DNA of 12,288 nt, taken from NCBI GenBank assembly GCA_910577465.1, contig CAJTMM010000048.1, forward strand, positions 1-12,288, written 5' to 3'. Positions 1 through 6,048 of this stretch are shown here, in pieces. Every line of letters starts with the position of its first letter. The first letter of the stretch is position 1. A program made the translations under genes and the position numbers. The notes beneath the pieces were generated by a model. The model saw only the letters and a list, made by a program, of their open reading frames with translations, did not search any database and was not told the DNA's origin. This DNA comes from an uncultured Muribaculaceae bacterium. Lineage in GTDB: Bacteria; Bacteroidota; Bacteroidia; Bacteroidales; Muribaculaceae.

Positions 1-480
1 TTGGTATATGCCGACTCTATCCATACTATCAACTGGACATTTCTACCGGAAGAAAGCACGTCAATACTTGGATATGAATGTTCAAAAGCTACGGGAGAGT
101 TTGCGGGGCGCAGATACACTGCGTGGTTTACATCAGAACTGCCACTTCCGTATGGCCCTTACAAATTCGGTGGATTACCCGGATTGATTCTTAAAATAGA
201 AGATGCCGAACAGCAGTTCATCTGGGAGGCTGTCGGATTTGAACGTTCAAACGAGCCTATAATGAAATATCAATACGAGAATGCCAATGAGAAAAATTGC
301 AGCGCCGAAGAAGCGGCAAAAACGCTTGTCCGTTATTTCAAATCACCGGTTGGCTTTGATATCGCATCCATGGGAGGTGACGCAAGTAGAATACATATAG
401 TCGGGAAAGACGGAAAAGAGGTCGATATTGATAAGGCTGCTCAACAGTCAATTCCATACAAACCACTTGAAATTAAATAA
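1..480 (+). CDS. GLPGLI family protein, 5'-truncated by window edge
   Basis: This is the C-terminal part of a GLPGLI-family protein, an uncharacterised Bacteroidetes family of presumed envelope/periplasmic location. The naming motif GLPGLI is at residues 58-63 of the visible fragment, preceded by the usual context (AWFTSELPLPYGPYKFGG) and followed by a conserved-looking strand (FIWEAVGFE). Family members usually run to about 250-300 residues with an N-terminal signal peptide. Here only 159 residues are visible and the first codon is a TTG at base 1, so the true start lies upstream of the window. The TAA stop is followed after two bases by the ATG of the propeller lipoprotein, so the two are very probably co-transcribed. 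Base composition is more AT-rich than in the genes right of 4986. Function is unknown; the family assignment is confident because of the diagnostic motif. Confidence 0.88.
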   Translation: MVYADSIHTINWTFLPEESTSILGYECSKATGEFAGRRYTAWFTSELPLPYGPYKFGGLPGLILKIEDAEQQFIWEAVGFERSNEPIMKYQYENANEKNCSAEEAAKTLVRYFKSPVGFDIASMGGDASRIHIVGKDGKEVDIDKAAQQSIPYKPLEIK

Positions 481-482
481 AT

Positions 483-1493
483 ATGAAAAATCTGATAATA
501 TTCATCTTTGCATTGACATTGACCAGCTGCTCTGTCAACGCTCAGCAATCGGCTGATGCTCAAAAGCTGACACTGACAGGCGACACTCTGCCTGCAATCA
601 GCCATATCAATGATATGAAAATAACAGGCGATACGCTATGGTTTGTTTATGAAACCGAAGGTGGATACGGACAGCGTTTCCTTCGCCGTGCAATAATTGA
701 CAGCAAAAACCACACCTTAAATGTCGGGTCCGAAATGGGACACAAGGGTGATGGATACTATGTGTCATATATGCCATATCCGGTTGATAACTGCGATAAC
801 ACTCGTTTGGTCGTAAGTCAAGACGATGGGGAGATATATCGCGTAGAAAATGATAGTGTTCTATCACGGACTAAAAAATATATTTTCAGTGATGGAAGCT
901 CTCTGCCTTTCCCGTTGTCACAGTATGCTCAAGATGTATCAATGGTTTCTCCTGACGAGTTCGTTTTCATAGGGCGTGAGCCAAATGGAGGTGCACAGTA
1001 CGCATTGAAAGCGAATATCGCTACGGCACGGGTAGATACAATCAGGAGGATAGAAATTTATCCCGAACTTGCTTCCTGGATGCCGAATGCGGGGAAGCTG
1101 GTCTATTCAAAAACTCACGGGAATCTTTTGTTTGCATATAGGTATCATCCTGTTATTGATATTTTTGGAATGGACGGAAAGCTGATAAGGCGCGTGCCTG
1201 TTGGTGATGATACATTTAATCCTAAGACACTTAGTGATGCTGATTTCGAAACGTTGAATCCGTTGCATGTAGTGGATGTCATAGCTATGTCGGATTTCAC
1301 CTACATACTGTATTGGGGGTGCGTGTATGATGAAGCTAAATCTGTGTCGCCTATGCTGTACAAGATGGATTGGAAGGGAGATATTGTCGAGTCCAAAGAC
1401 AGTATTCCTGCTCCGGTCTACAAGTTTGCTGCAAATGGCAGTGGTGGTATTATCTGGTGGGATGGCAACGCTTTTTTTATGACAACAATATGA
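483..1493 (+). CDS. BF3164-like / TolB-like six-bladed beta-propeller lipoprotein, possibly frameshifted at its 3' end
   Basis: Predicted envelope lipoprotein. The N-terminus has a lysine, a hydrophobic stretch and a lipobox ending in LTLTSC with Cys16 as the lipidation site. The rest is rich in short beta-strands separated by turns, consistent with the Bacteroidetes BF3164/TolB-like six-bladed propeller family (recurring D-G-K and aromatic strand patterns, e.g. YRYHPVIDIFGMDGKLIRR). Such proteins are often encoded in clusters; no enzymatic function is established. It starts two bases after the GLPGLI stop. The C-terminus is odd: after WWDGNAFF the annotated frame reads only MTTI and stops. 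Reading one base back at the T7 run (1472-1478) gives FFYDNNMSRVVDVSALDYLC and a stop at 1532-1534, which looks much more like the last propeller strand. Either an indel, slippage or a genuine short end is possible. Family call moderately sure. Confidence 0.78.
   Translation: MKNLIIFIFALTLTSCSVNAQQSADAQKLTLTGDTLPAISHINDMKITGDTLWFVYETEGGYGQRFLRRAIIDSKNHTLNVGSEMGHKGDGYYVSYMPYPVDNCDNTRLVVSQDDGEIYRVENDSVLSRTKKYIFSDGSSLPFPLSQYAQDVSMVSPDEFVFIGREPNGGAQYALKANIATARVDTIRRIEIYPELASWMPNAGKLVYSKTHGNLLFAYRYHPVIDIFGMDGKLIRRVPVGDDTFNPKTLSDADFETLNPLHVVDVIAMSDFTYILYWGCVYDEAKSVSPMLYKMDWKGDIVESKDSIPAPVYKFAANGSGGIIWWDGNAFFMTTI
1472..1478 (+). other. T7 run, slippery heptamer / candidate frameshift site
   Basis: Seven consecutive T bases lie in the zero frame as GCT TTT TTT ATG, which fits the X XXY YYZ form (T TTT TTT) for minus-one slippage. 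Shifting back one base here replaces the four-residue tail MTTI with an 18-residue tail ending at the TGA at 1532-1534. One missing T in the sequenced copy would give the same picture. The run and both frames are directly visible; which explanation holds cannot be decided from one sequence. Confidence 0.5.
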
Positions 1494-1499
1494 GTAGGG

Positions 1500-1530
1500 T
1501 TGTGGATGTCAGTGCTTTGGATTATCTTTG
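1500..1530 (+). promoter_or_regulatory. Bacteroidetes-type promoter for the radical SAM/TonB-domain pair
   Basis: TTG at 1500-1502 and TATCTTTG at 1523-1530 are separated by 20 bases. This fits the Bacteroidetes sigma-ABfr consensus of a -33 TTG box and a -7 TAnnTTTG box about 19-21 bases apart. It would place the transcript start near 1535-1538 and leave a leader of roughly 45-50 bases before the ATG at 1584. The same bases would be coding if the propeller gene is read through its frameshift, so promoter and coding tail may overlap. Based on sequence match only. Confidence 0.6.
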
Positions 1531-1583
1531 CTGATGGCCGGTGATGGTGCGTATGGTTGCGCATTGCCGGCAGGTGATACGAT

Positions 1584-2216
1584 ATGGAATGTAGCGCGGC
1601 GAGAATTATAGGCATAATGAGGCATCGTCTTATGACAGATGGCGATGGTGTGACTACGCTTGTGGCTTTCCACGGGTGCCCGTTACGTTGTCGATATTGT
1701 TTGAATCCCCAGTCGCTCGTATCTCCTGAACGTCATGGTGTATATACGGCGGAGCAATTATATGAAGCGACGAAAATTGATGAACTGTATTTCCTTGCGA
1801 CAGGTGGCGGAGTTACTTTCGGTGGCGGAGAACCGGCTTTGCATCCGGAGTTTATAAGCCGGTTTCGTGAACTATGCGGAGCGGAATGGCATCTGACATT
1901 GGAAACATCGCTCAATGTGCCGCAGGTGAATATAGAGACATTGATTCCGTTGGTCGATTCATGGATTATTGACATCAAGGATATGAATCCGGAAATATAT
2001 AAGGGTTATACCGGTGTAGATAATTCGCAGGTGTTGTCGAATCTCAATCTATTGTCTGACGCTTCTTGCCAAGCTGATTGCACGATACGGCTTCCGCATA
2101 TCCCCGGTCACAATACCGGTCACGACCAGTATGAAAGCCGTAGAAGCCTTTCGGCACTCGGGTTTGCCAAATTTGACCAATTCACTTATAAAATAACAAA
2201 AAGCCTGAAATTATGA
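1584..2216 (+). CDS. Short radical SAM protein, activase-like (PflA/NrdG-type fold)
   Basis: Predicted cytosolic radical SAM enzyme of 210 residues. The [4Fe-4S] motif CX3CX2C is C32, C36 and C39 in the context HGCPLRCRYCLNP. The SAM-binding GGGEP motif is at residues 80-84, LETS at 106-109, and the activase-like DIKD segment at 130-133. It is close to the minimal length of pyruvate formate-lyase-activating-type enzymes, with no extra ferredoxin cluster insertion and no SPASM domain. The start at 1584 keeps an RIIGI strand before the MRHRLMTDGDG segment; an ATG at 1617 is a possible later start. No glycyl radical enzyme is nearby. Instead the stop overlaps the next gene's start (ATGA, 2213-2216), implying translational coupling with a Cys-rich TonB-domain protein that may be its partner or substrate. 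The superfamily is certain; the reaction is unknown. Confidence 0.9.
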   Translation: MECSAARIIGIMRHRLMTDGDGVTTLVAFHGCPLRCRYCLNPQSLVSPERHGVYTAEQLYEATKIDELYFLATGGGVTFGGGEPALHPEFISRFRELCGAEWHLTLETSLNVPQVNIETLIPLVDSWIIDIKDMNPEIYKGYTGVDNSQVLSNLNLLSDASCQADCTIRLPHIPGHNTGHDQYESRRSLSALGFAKFDQFTYKITKSLKL

Positions 2217-3037
2217 TGCGGGGGAAACATACATGTAGAATCCTGAAGGAGATTCGCCGGAAGATAGCTGAGGCGAATGATATAGAGTTTGTGACATCGG
2301 AGTGCCGTTATCAAGGTGATTGCAGTGGCACATGTCCCAAATGCGAAGCTGAGGTGCGCTATCTGGAGCGGCAGCTCAGGATGCGTCAACTAATGGGCAA
2401 GGCTGTTGTTCTCGCGGGAGTGTCGGCGGGAGTGATGGGTCTGTCGGGCTGTGGAGGTGCGACGCGGAGCCATCCAGTGGAGAGTGATGCGGTATCTTTG
2501 GCGGATTCCGTTGAGATGGCAGATGTGATGGAGGATAGCATAGATGCTGGAGAAGCTCCGCTCATGGAAGATACGGTGGTTTCGAAGCCTACGTTGTTGA
2601 ATGTCATTACGGTGGTGGGGGAAGTCCCGGAGGTGAAGCAAGGAGAGATTGTCGATGTCTCATCGGCTGCAGTTGACGGATCTACGGTTGATGTGGACTC
2701 GGTTGATGTGGATAAGATTTATTACAGTGTGGATCAACCGCCAGAATATCCCGGCGGTATGCAGGCTATGCTGCAATTCATATCGGAAAATCTAAGGTAT
2801 CCCGAGGAGCAATTGGAAGAGGGAATACAGGGTCGGGTGATTATAAAGTTTTATGTGGATACATTGGGGCGCGTTTGTAACCCGGCTGTGGACAGGGGCA
2901 AGGATTCAGCCCTGGATAAGGAAGCCCTTAGGGTTGTGGGTATGTTTCCCGACTATACGCCCGGGATGATAAACGGCAGGAGGGTGAATACATGGGTCAG
3001 GCTGCCTATTGTATTCAAGTTGCCGGCAGTGGATTAG
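2213..3037 (+). CDS. Cys-rich N-terminal domain fused to TonB C-terminal domain, with internal lipoprotein-like signal
   Basis: A 274-residue protein in three parts. Residues 1-60 form a charged, probably helical domain with cysteines C31-X5-C37-X3-C41-X2-C44 (CRYQGDCSGTCPKC), which could bind zinc or an iron-sulfur cluster or be a modification site. Residues 62-80 are hydrophobic and end in a textbook lipobox, LSGC, at 77-80. Residues 81-170 are an acidic D/E/S/V-rich linker with VDVD repeats. Residues 172-270 are a TonB C-terminal domain of Bacteroidetes type (PPEYPGG, NLRYPEEQ, GIQGRVIIKFYVD, DKEALRVV, WVRLPIVFKL). TonB domains normally act in the periplasm at TonB-dependent receptors. Met57 or Met61 could be internal starts giving an ordinary lipoprotein signal peptide. 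No exbB/exbD or receptor gene is adjacent. ATG ATG occurs at 2213 and 2216; the first overlaps the radical SAM stop. Domain calls are solid, function is not. Confidence 0.85.
   Translation: MMRGKHTCRILKEIRRKIAEANDIEFVTSECRYQGDCSGTCPKCEAEVRYLERQLRMRQLMGKAVVLAGVSAGVMGLSGCGGATRSHPVESDAVSLADSVEMADVMEDSIDAGEAPLMEDTVVSKPTLLNVITVVGEVPEVKQGEIVDVSSAAVDGSTVDVDSVDVDKIYYSVDQPPEYPGGMQAMLQFISENLRYPEEQLEEGIQGRVIIKFYVDTLGRVCNPAVDRGKDSALDKEALRVVGMFPDYTPGMINGRRVNTWVRLPIVFKLPAVD
2685..2714 (+). repeat. 15-bp tandem duplication in the linker of the TonB-domain gene
   Basis: Two adjacent 15-base units (2685-2699 and 2700-2714) share CGGTTGATGTGGA and differ only in the last two bases. They encode TVDVD and SVDVD in the acidic linker, suggesting that the linker can change length by slippage without disturbing the frame. 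Confidence 0.7.
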
Positions 3038-3480
3038 AATTTGCGGCAGGTTATTGTTATGCCGAGGTCGGTGGTCATGACCAGCTTTTTGGAGCTGAGA
3101 TGATTGACGGTGTAGTGTATGGTCCATCCTTCCTGTGGTTTGGTGGCATCGTCCGGCACTGTTATGCCCCAAGGTGCAAGCTGGGTTGGGGAACTCACGT
3201 AGGGAAACTCGAGTGTAAGGTCATCGCCGTCGTAAGTGAGGTTGGCGGTGATGGGGTATAAGCCGGGGGTGGTTAGGTTGGCAGTGTGGCGGTAGAAGCA
3301 GTAGTAATATTGTCCCGGCGCGGATTGAGTGCCGTCGGGATAGTCGAGTGTCATCACTTGCCACTGGGCATCCAGGTCACCGTTGAGCGCGAGTTCGCGG
3401 CATGAGGTTGAGCCCATGGTCACAATGGTAATTATAATAATGGAGAGGATACGTGTTATATTCTTCATATTCATAGCCAT
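3034..3480 (-). CDS. Small lipocalin-like lipoprotein, hypothetical
   Basis: Predicted 148-residue envelope lipoprotein. A lysine/arginine-containing start, an isoleucine-rich hydrophobic stretch and the sequence GSTSC place the lipidated cysteine at residue 27. The mature part begins with LNGDLDAQWQVMTL and continues as alternating strands, resembling the small lipocalin-like domain proteins common in Bacteroidales; this is a fold-level guess and no ligand is known. Three starts are possible: ATG at 3480, at 3474, or at 3468. The one at 3474 overlaps the Wzi-family stop as ATGA, which suggests translational coupling and may be the real start. It is the last gene of the fmt-Wzi-lipoprotein cluster. 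Its TAA (3036-3034) overlaps the TAG of the convergent TonB-domain gene, so there is no intergenic terminator. Confidence 0.75.
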   Translation of the reverse strand: MAMNMKNITRILSIIIITIVTMGSTSCRELALNGDLDAQWQVMTLDYPDGTQSAPGQYYYCFYRHTANLTTPGLYPITANLTYDGDDLTLEFPYVSSPTQLAPWGITVPDDATKPQEGWTIHYTVNHLSSKKLVMTTDLGITITCRKF

Positions 3481-4973
3481 CCGGATTTAGAGATTGTTAG
3501 CATTGCACCGAAGCTTTTCCCGAGTAGGCGACCACCGTCGGCAGCCAGTCCCAACCGTGCTTTCCAGCCTTTGAACTGATGCGGGTGATATGTCACTTCG
3601 AGCAGGGCGTTGAAATTATGCAGTACATTTGGGGTGGGTGTGCTGTATGAGCCCCATGAGCGGGTGTAGGACATGAGCACGCGGTAATCGATGTCGGGGT
3701 GTGGAGAACCTTTCCATCCGAAGTGATGGCCCTTGATGCGGTTGTGCATGAATGAAAGGGTTCCGTCGGCATTGTAGATGGGAGATATGAGCAACGGATT
3801 GCCTTGTCCCATACCCCAGTGCTGCCATCCGGTGTATAGGTAGTGGTTGTAATAGTCGTCGCGTCCGCTCACCTGTTCGGGTATTTCGGGTGTGTGGTCC
3901 CAATATACCGGACCTGACTGGTCTTTGGTGATGAGGTATTCGTAGACGAATGTCGATGCAACCGGATTCTTAGGCAGATTGATTTCGGTACCGAGCAGCA
4001 TGTCTTTCCACGCGTGGTCGAAGAACATCATGGAATGGTCGTCGAAGTAGTGTTCGTAATACATACGTATGCTCCAGTCACGGTCTTTGGGCTGCCATGT
4101 CGCAGCCAACGACCATTGCCCCAGATGATTGCCGTATACGTTGGTTATCTCACCCATTTGATTGGGGTCGTTGGAGTCACCTCCGCCGGTGGGGAATATG
4201 ACTTTAATCATATCCTTTATGCCATGTGGAAATTTAATCACCTGGCGTTCGCCGGTGGTGGGGCTGTTGCGGTGCAGCGTGCCACCGAACTGAGCACCCA
4301 TCTCAAGTCCGCCTTCCACTATTAGTGGGAAGCGGTCGGGGTTACCGCCACGGAGGAACAAGCCCTTGGAGTGGAACAGACGGTGTTCGATGAAGTCACC
4401 TTGCGGACCGGCATAGTTGCGTTGCCACCGCCAGTCGGTGTACATGCCCATGGATATGTAGCCCTTCACGGCGAGCCATTTATTGGTCAGCGGTACGTAA
4501 TTGTAATGCGGCATTTCGAGCATTACCTGCGGTATGGGACGCGAGTTCTGGGAGAACAGCATGTCGCCCGAGCTTAGTTCGGCATTGACAATACCGTTGC
4601 TCCACTCACGGCTACCGATGGTAAGGTTCAGGCTACGGTAACGTATGCCGGCATACAGTTGTTGTACCACGAACTTGGAGGTGTAGTGGTAGGGTACCGC
4701 GAGATCTACACCGAAGTCCCACGAGAACCGTCGGTCATATTTCATTTCCTTAAACAGTCCTGCCCGCAGGTAGCCGTTGCTTTTGTCGAGCGATGATAGT
4801 CCGAACCGGTTGTTGACCAACCAGAATGGTGTGTGCTCGCCGGAACTTAGAGCGGCATTGGCCTCGACGTTGTAGCGGTAGGTGCTGTCGGGGATGTTGT
4901 CGAATATGTTGCCATGAGCCGGTATGGTGGCGGACATGGCAGCCAGAATGATGGCTAATGATAATTTTTTCAT
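3471..4973 (-). CDS. Capsule assembly Wzi family outer-membrane protein
   Basis: A 500-residue exported protein. The signal peptide (MKKLSLAIILAAMSATIPAHG) probably cleaves after residue 21. The mature protein is rich in aromatic-bounded amphipathic strands typical of an outer-membrane beta-barrel. The N-terminal portion contains family-typical segments such as HTPFWLVNNRFGLSSL and the GSREWSNG turn, and the length is close to E. coli Wzi, which is a barrel lectin that anchors capsule polysaccharide at the cell surface. In Bacteroidales many Wzi-family paralogues lie outside capsule loci, and here no polysaccharide biosynthesis genes are present, so a capsule role is not shown. It starts 12 bases after fmt and overlaps the downstream lipoprotein gene by up to 10 bases, so the three are likely one transcript. 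Confidence 0.83.
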   Translation of the reverse strand: MKKLSLAIILAAMSATIPAHGNIFDNIPDSTYRYNVEANAALSSGEHTPFWLVNNRFGLSSLDKSNGYLRAGLFKEMKYDRRFSWDFGVDLAVPYHYTSKFVVQQLYAGIRYRSLNLTIGSREWSNGIVNAELSSGDMLFSQNSRPIPQVMLEMPHYNYVPLTNKWLAVKGYISMGMYTDWRWQRNYAGPQGDFIEHRLFHSKGLFLRGGNPDRFPLIVEGGLEMGAQFGGTLHRNSPTTGERQVIKFPHGIKDMIKVIFPTGGGDSNDPNQMGEITNVYGNHLGQWSLAATWQPKDRDWSIRMYYEHYFDDHSMMFFDHAWKDMLLGTEINLPKNPVASTFVYEYLITKDQSGPVYWDHTPEIPEQVSGRDDYYNHYLYTGWQHWGMGQGNPLLISPIYNADGTLSFMHNRIKGHHFGWKGSPHPDIDYRVLMSYTRSWGSYSTPTPNVLHNFNALLEVTYHPHQFKGWKARLGLAADGGRLLGKSFGAMLTISKSGWL

Positions 4974-4985
4974 AGGGATGTGCGG

Positions 4986-5945
4986 TTATTTCAGAATCAT
5001 GGCGTTGAAGCGGCATCCGCGCAGGAAGTCGGCGGTGTCCATACGGCGTTTGCCGGGAGCTTGCAATGATAGAATCTCAAGACGAAGGTCGGCGCAGTCC
5101 ACGAACATCCTGCCACTGTCGGTCACATAAACTTTTCCGGGATCGGATGCCGGAGTGTCGGTCAGGGCGGTGCGGAATATTTTCAGGGCACCTTGGTCGG
5201 AGTCATCAGCCCAAAGTTGGCTCCAGGCGGTGGGGTATGGAGAGAGTCCGCGTACGAGATTGTGAATCTGCACGGCAGGGCGATTCCAGTCTATGTGGCA
5301 TGTGTCCTTGAATATCTTTGGCGCCGGTGAGGGTTCGATCCCTGCGATGGTATCCTGAGGAGTGGTGGTGAGGTCGCCTGCCACTATGTGGTCAATGGTG
5401 TCGAGAGTCAACCGGGCACCGAGTTCCATCAGCCGGTCGTGGACCGAGCCGGCGTCGTCGTCAGGAGCTATGGATATGCTTTGCCGGGCTATTATGTCGC
5501 CGGTGTCTATTTCATGCTTGAGGAAGAATGTGGTGACGCCTGTTTCCGTCTCACCGTTTATCACAGCCCAGTTGATGGGAGCTGCGCCACGGTATTTGGG
5601 GAGCAGCGATGCGTGTAGATTGAAAGTGCCGAGCGGCGGCATGGTCCATACGGCTTCGGGAAGCATACGGAAAGCAATGACCACGAACAGTTGGGCGCCG
5701 TAGCTTTGCAATTGTGATATGAAATCAGGGTCTTTAAGCTTGACCGGCTGCATCACGGGGATGCCTACAATCAGGGCATACTCCTTGACGGCAGGCTGCG
5801 AGAGGTGCTTGCCGCGTCCGGCAGGTTTGTCGGGAGCGGTGACCACAGCCACCACATTGTATCCGGCTTCATGTATGCACCGCAAACTCTCAACTGCAAA
5901 ATCGGGCGTTCCGAAAAATACTATTTTTAGGTTATCTTTTGTCAT
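4986..5945 (-). CDS. fmt: Methionyl-tRNA formyltransferase
   Basis: Cytosolic enzyme that transfers a formyl group from 10-formyltetrahydrofolate to the amino group of Met on initiator tRNA, giving fMet-tRNA for translation initiation. All hallmarks are present in 319 residues, the usual length. These are the N-terminal Rossmann segment IVFFGTPDFAV (8-18), the VVTAPDKPAGRG loop (34-45), the FNLHASLLPKYRGAAPINWA core, and HEIDTGD. The catalytic triad corresponding to E. coli Asn108, His110 and Asp146 is Asn109, His111 and Asp147. The C-terminal OB-like tRNA-binding domain follows from about residue 207 and ends in FLRGCRFNAMILK. The start MTKDNLKIVFFGTPDFA fits the family. In many bacteria fmt neighbours def or rsmB; here it leads an apparent operon with two envelope proteins instead. 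Confidence 0.97.
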   Translation of the reverse strand: MTKDNLKIVFFGTPDFAVESLRCIHEAGYNVVAVVTAPDKPAGRGKHLSQPAVKEYALIVGIPVMQPVKLKDPDFISQLQSYGAQLFVVIAFRMLPEAVWTMPPLGTFNLHASLLPKYRGAAPINWAVINGETETGVTTFFLKHEIDTGDIIARQSISIAPDDDAGSVHDRLMELGARLTLDTIDHIVAGDLTTTPQDTIAGIEPSPAPKIFKDTCHIDWNRPAVQIHNLVRGLSPYPTAWSQLWADDSDQGALKIFRTALTDTPASDPGKVYVTDSGRMFVDCADLRLEILSLQAPGKRRMDTADFLRGCRFNAMILK

Positions 5946-5961
5946 AAATACATGTTTAGTG

Positions 5962-5969
5962 CAAAAATA
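5962..5969 (-). promoter_or_regulatory. Candidate -7 element for fmt operon
   Basis: Read on the minus strand this is TATTTTTG, a full match to TAnnTTTG, 16 bases before the fmt ATG. No good -33 TTG occurs at 19-21 bases spacing (a TTTG lies only 12 bases away). The element implies a very short leader of about 10-12 bases. Confidence 0.45.
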
Positions 5970-6013
5970 GTGTTTTTATATCAAATAGTAGTGAGGATTA
6001 CGTTTAAGTTGGC

Positions 6014-6021
6014 TAACTTTG
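6014..6021 (+). promoter_or_regulatory. -7 promoter element for the GH92 gene
   Basis: TAACTTTG matches the Bacteroidetes -7 consensus TAnnTTTG and lies 27 bases before the ATG at 6049, implying a leader of about 20 bases. The expected -33 TTG is not obvious at the right spacing. With the fmt element it makes 5946-6048 a divergent promoter region. Confidence 0.55.
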
Positions 6022-6048
6022 TAGAATAATAACCTGTCTATTAATTTT

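Noticed and set aside
1584..2216. Calling the radical SAM gene pflA or nrdG
   Set aside because: The activase-like motifs fit, but no glycyl radical enzyme or nrdD is nearby and the conserved neighbour is different, so a specific symbol is not justified.
2213..3037. Calling this gene tonB
   Set aside because: Only the C-terminal domain is TonB-like. The Cys-rich head, lipobox and acidic rather than Pro/Lys-rich linker differ from true TonB, and no exbB/exbD is adjacent.
2992..3261. Plus-strand frame crossing the end of the TonB-domain gene into the lipocalin-like gene
   Set aside because: It lies in a different frame from a well-supported TonB domain and is antisense to a gene with a lipoprotein signal. 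The translation shows no motif.
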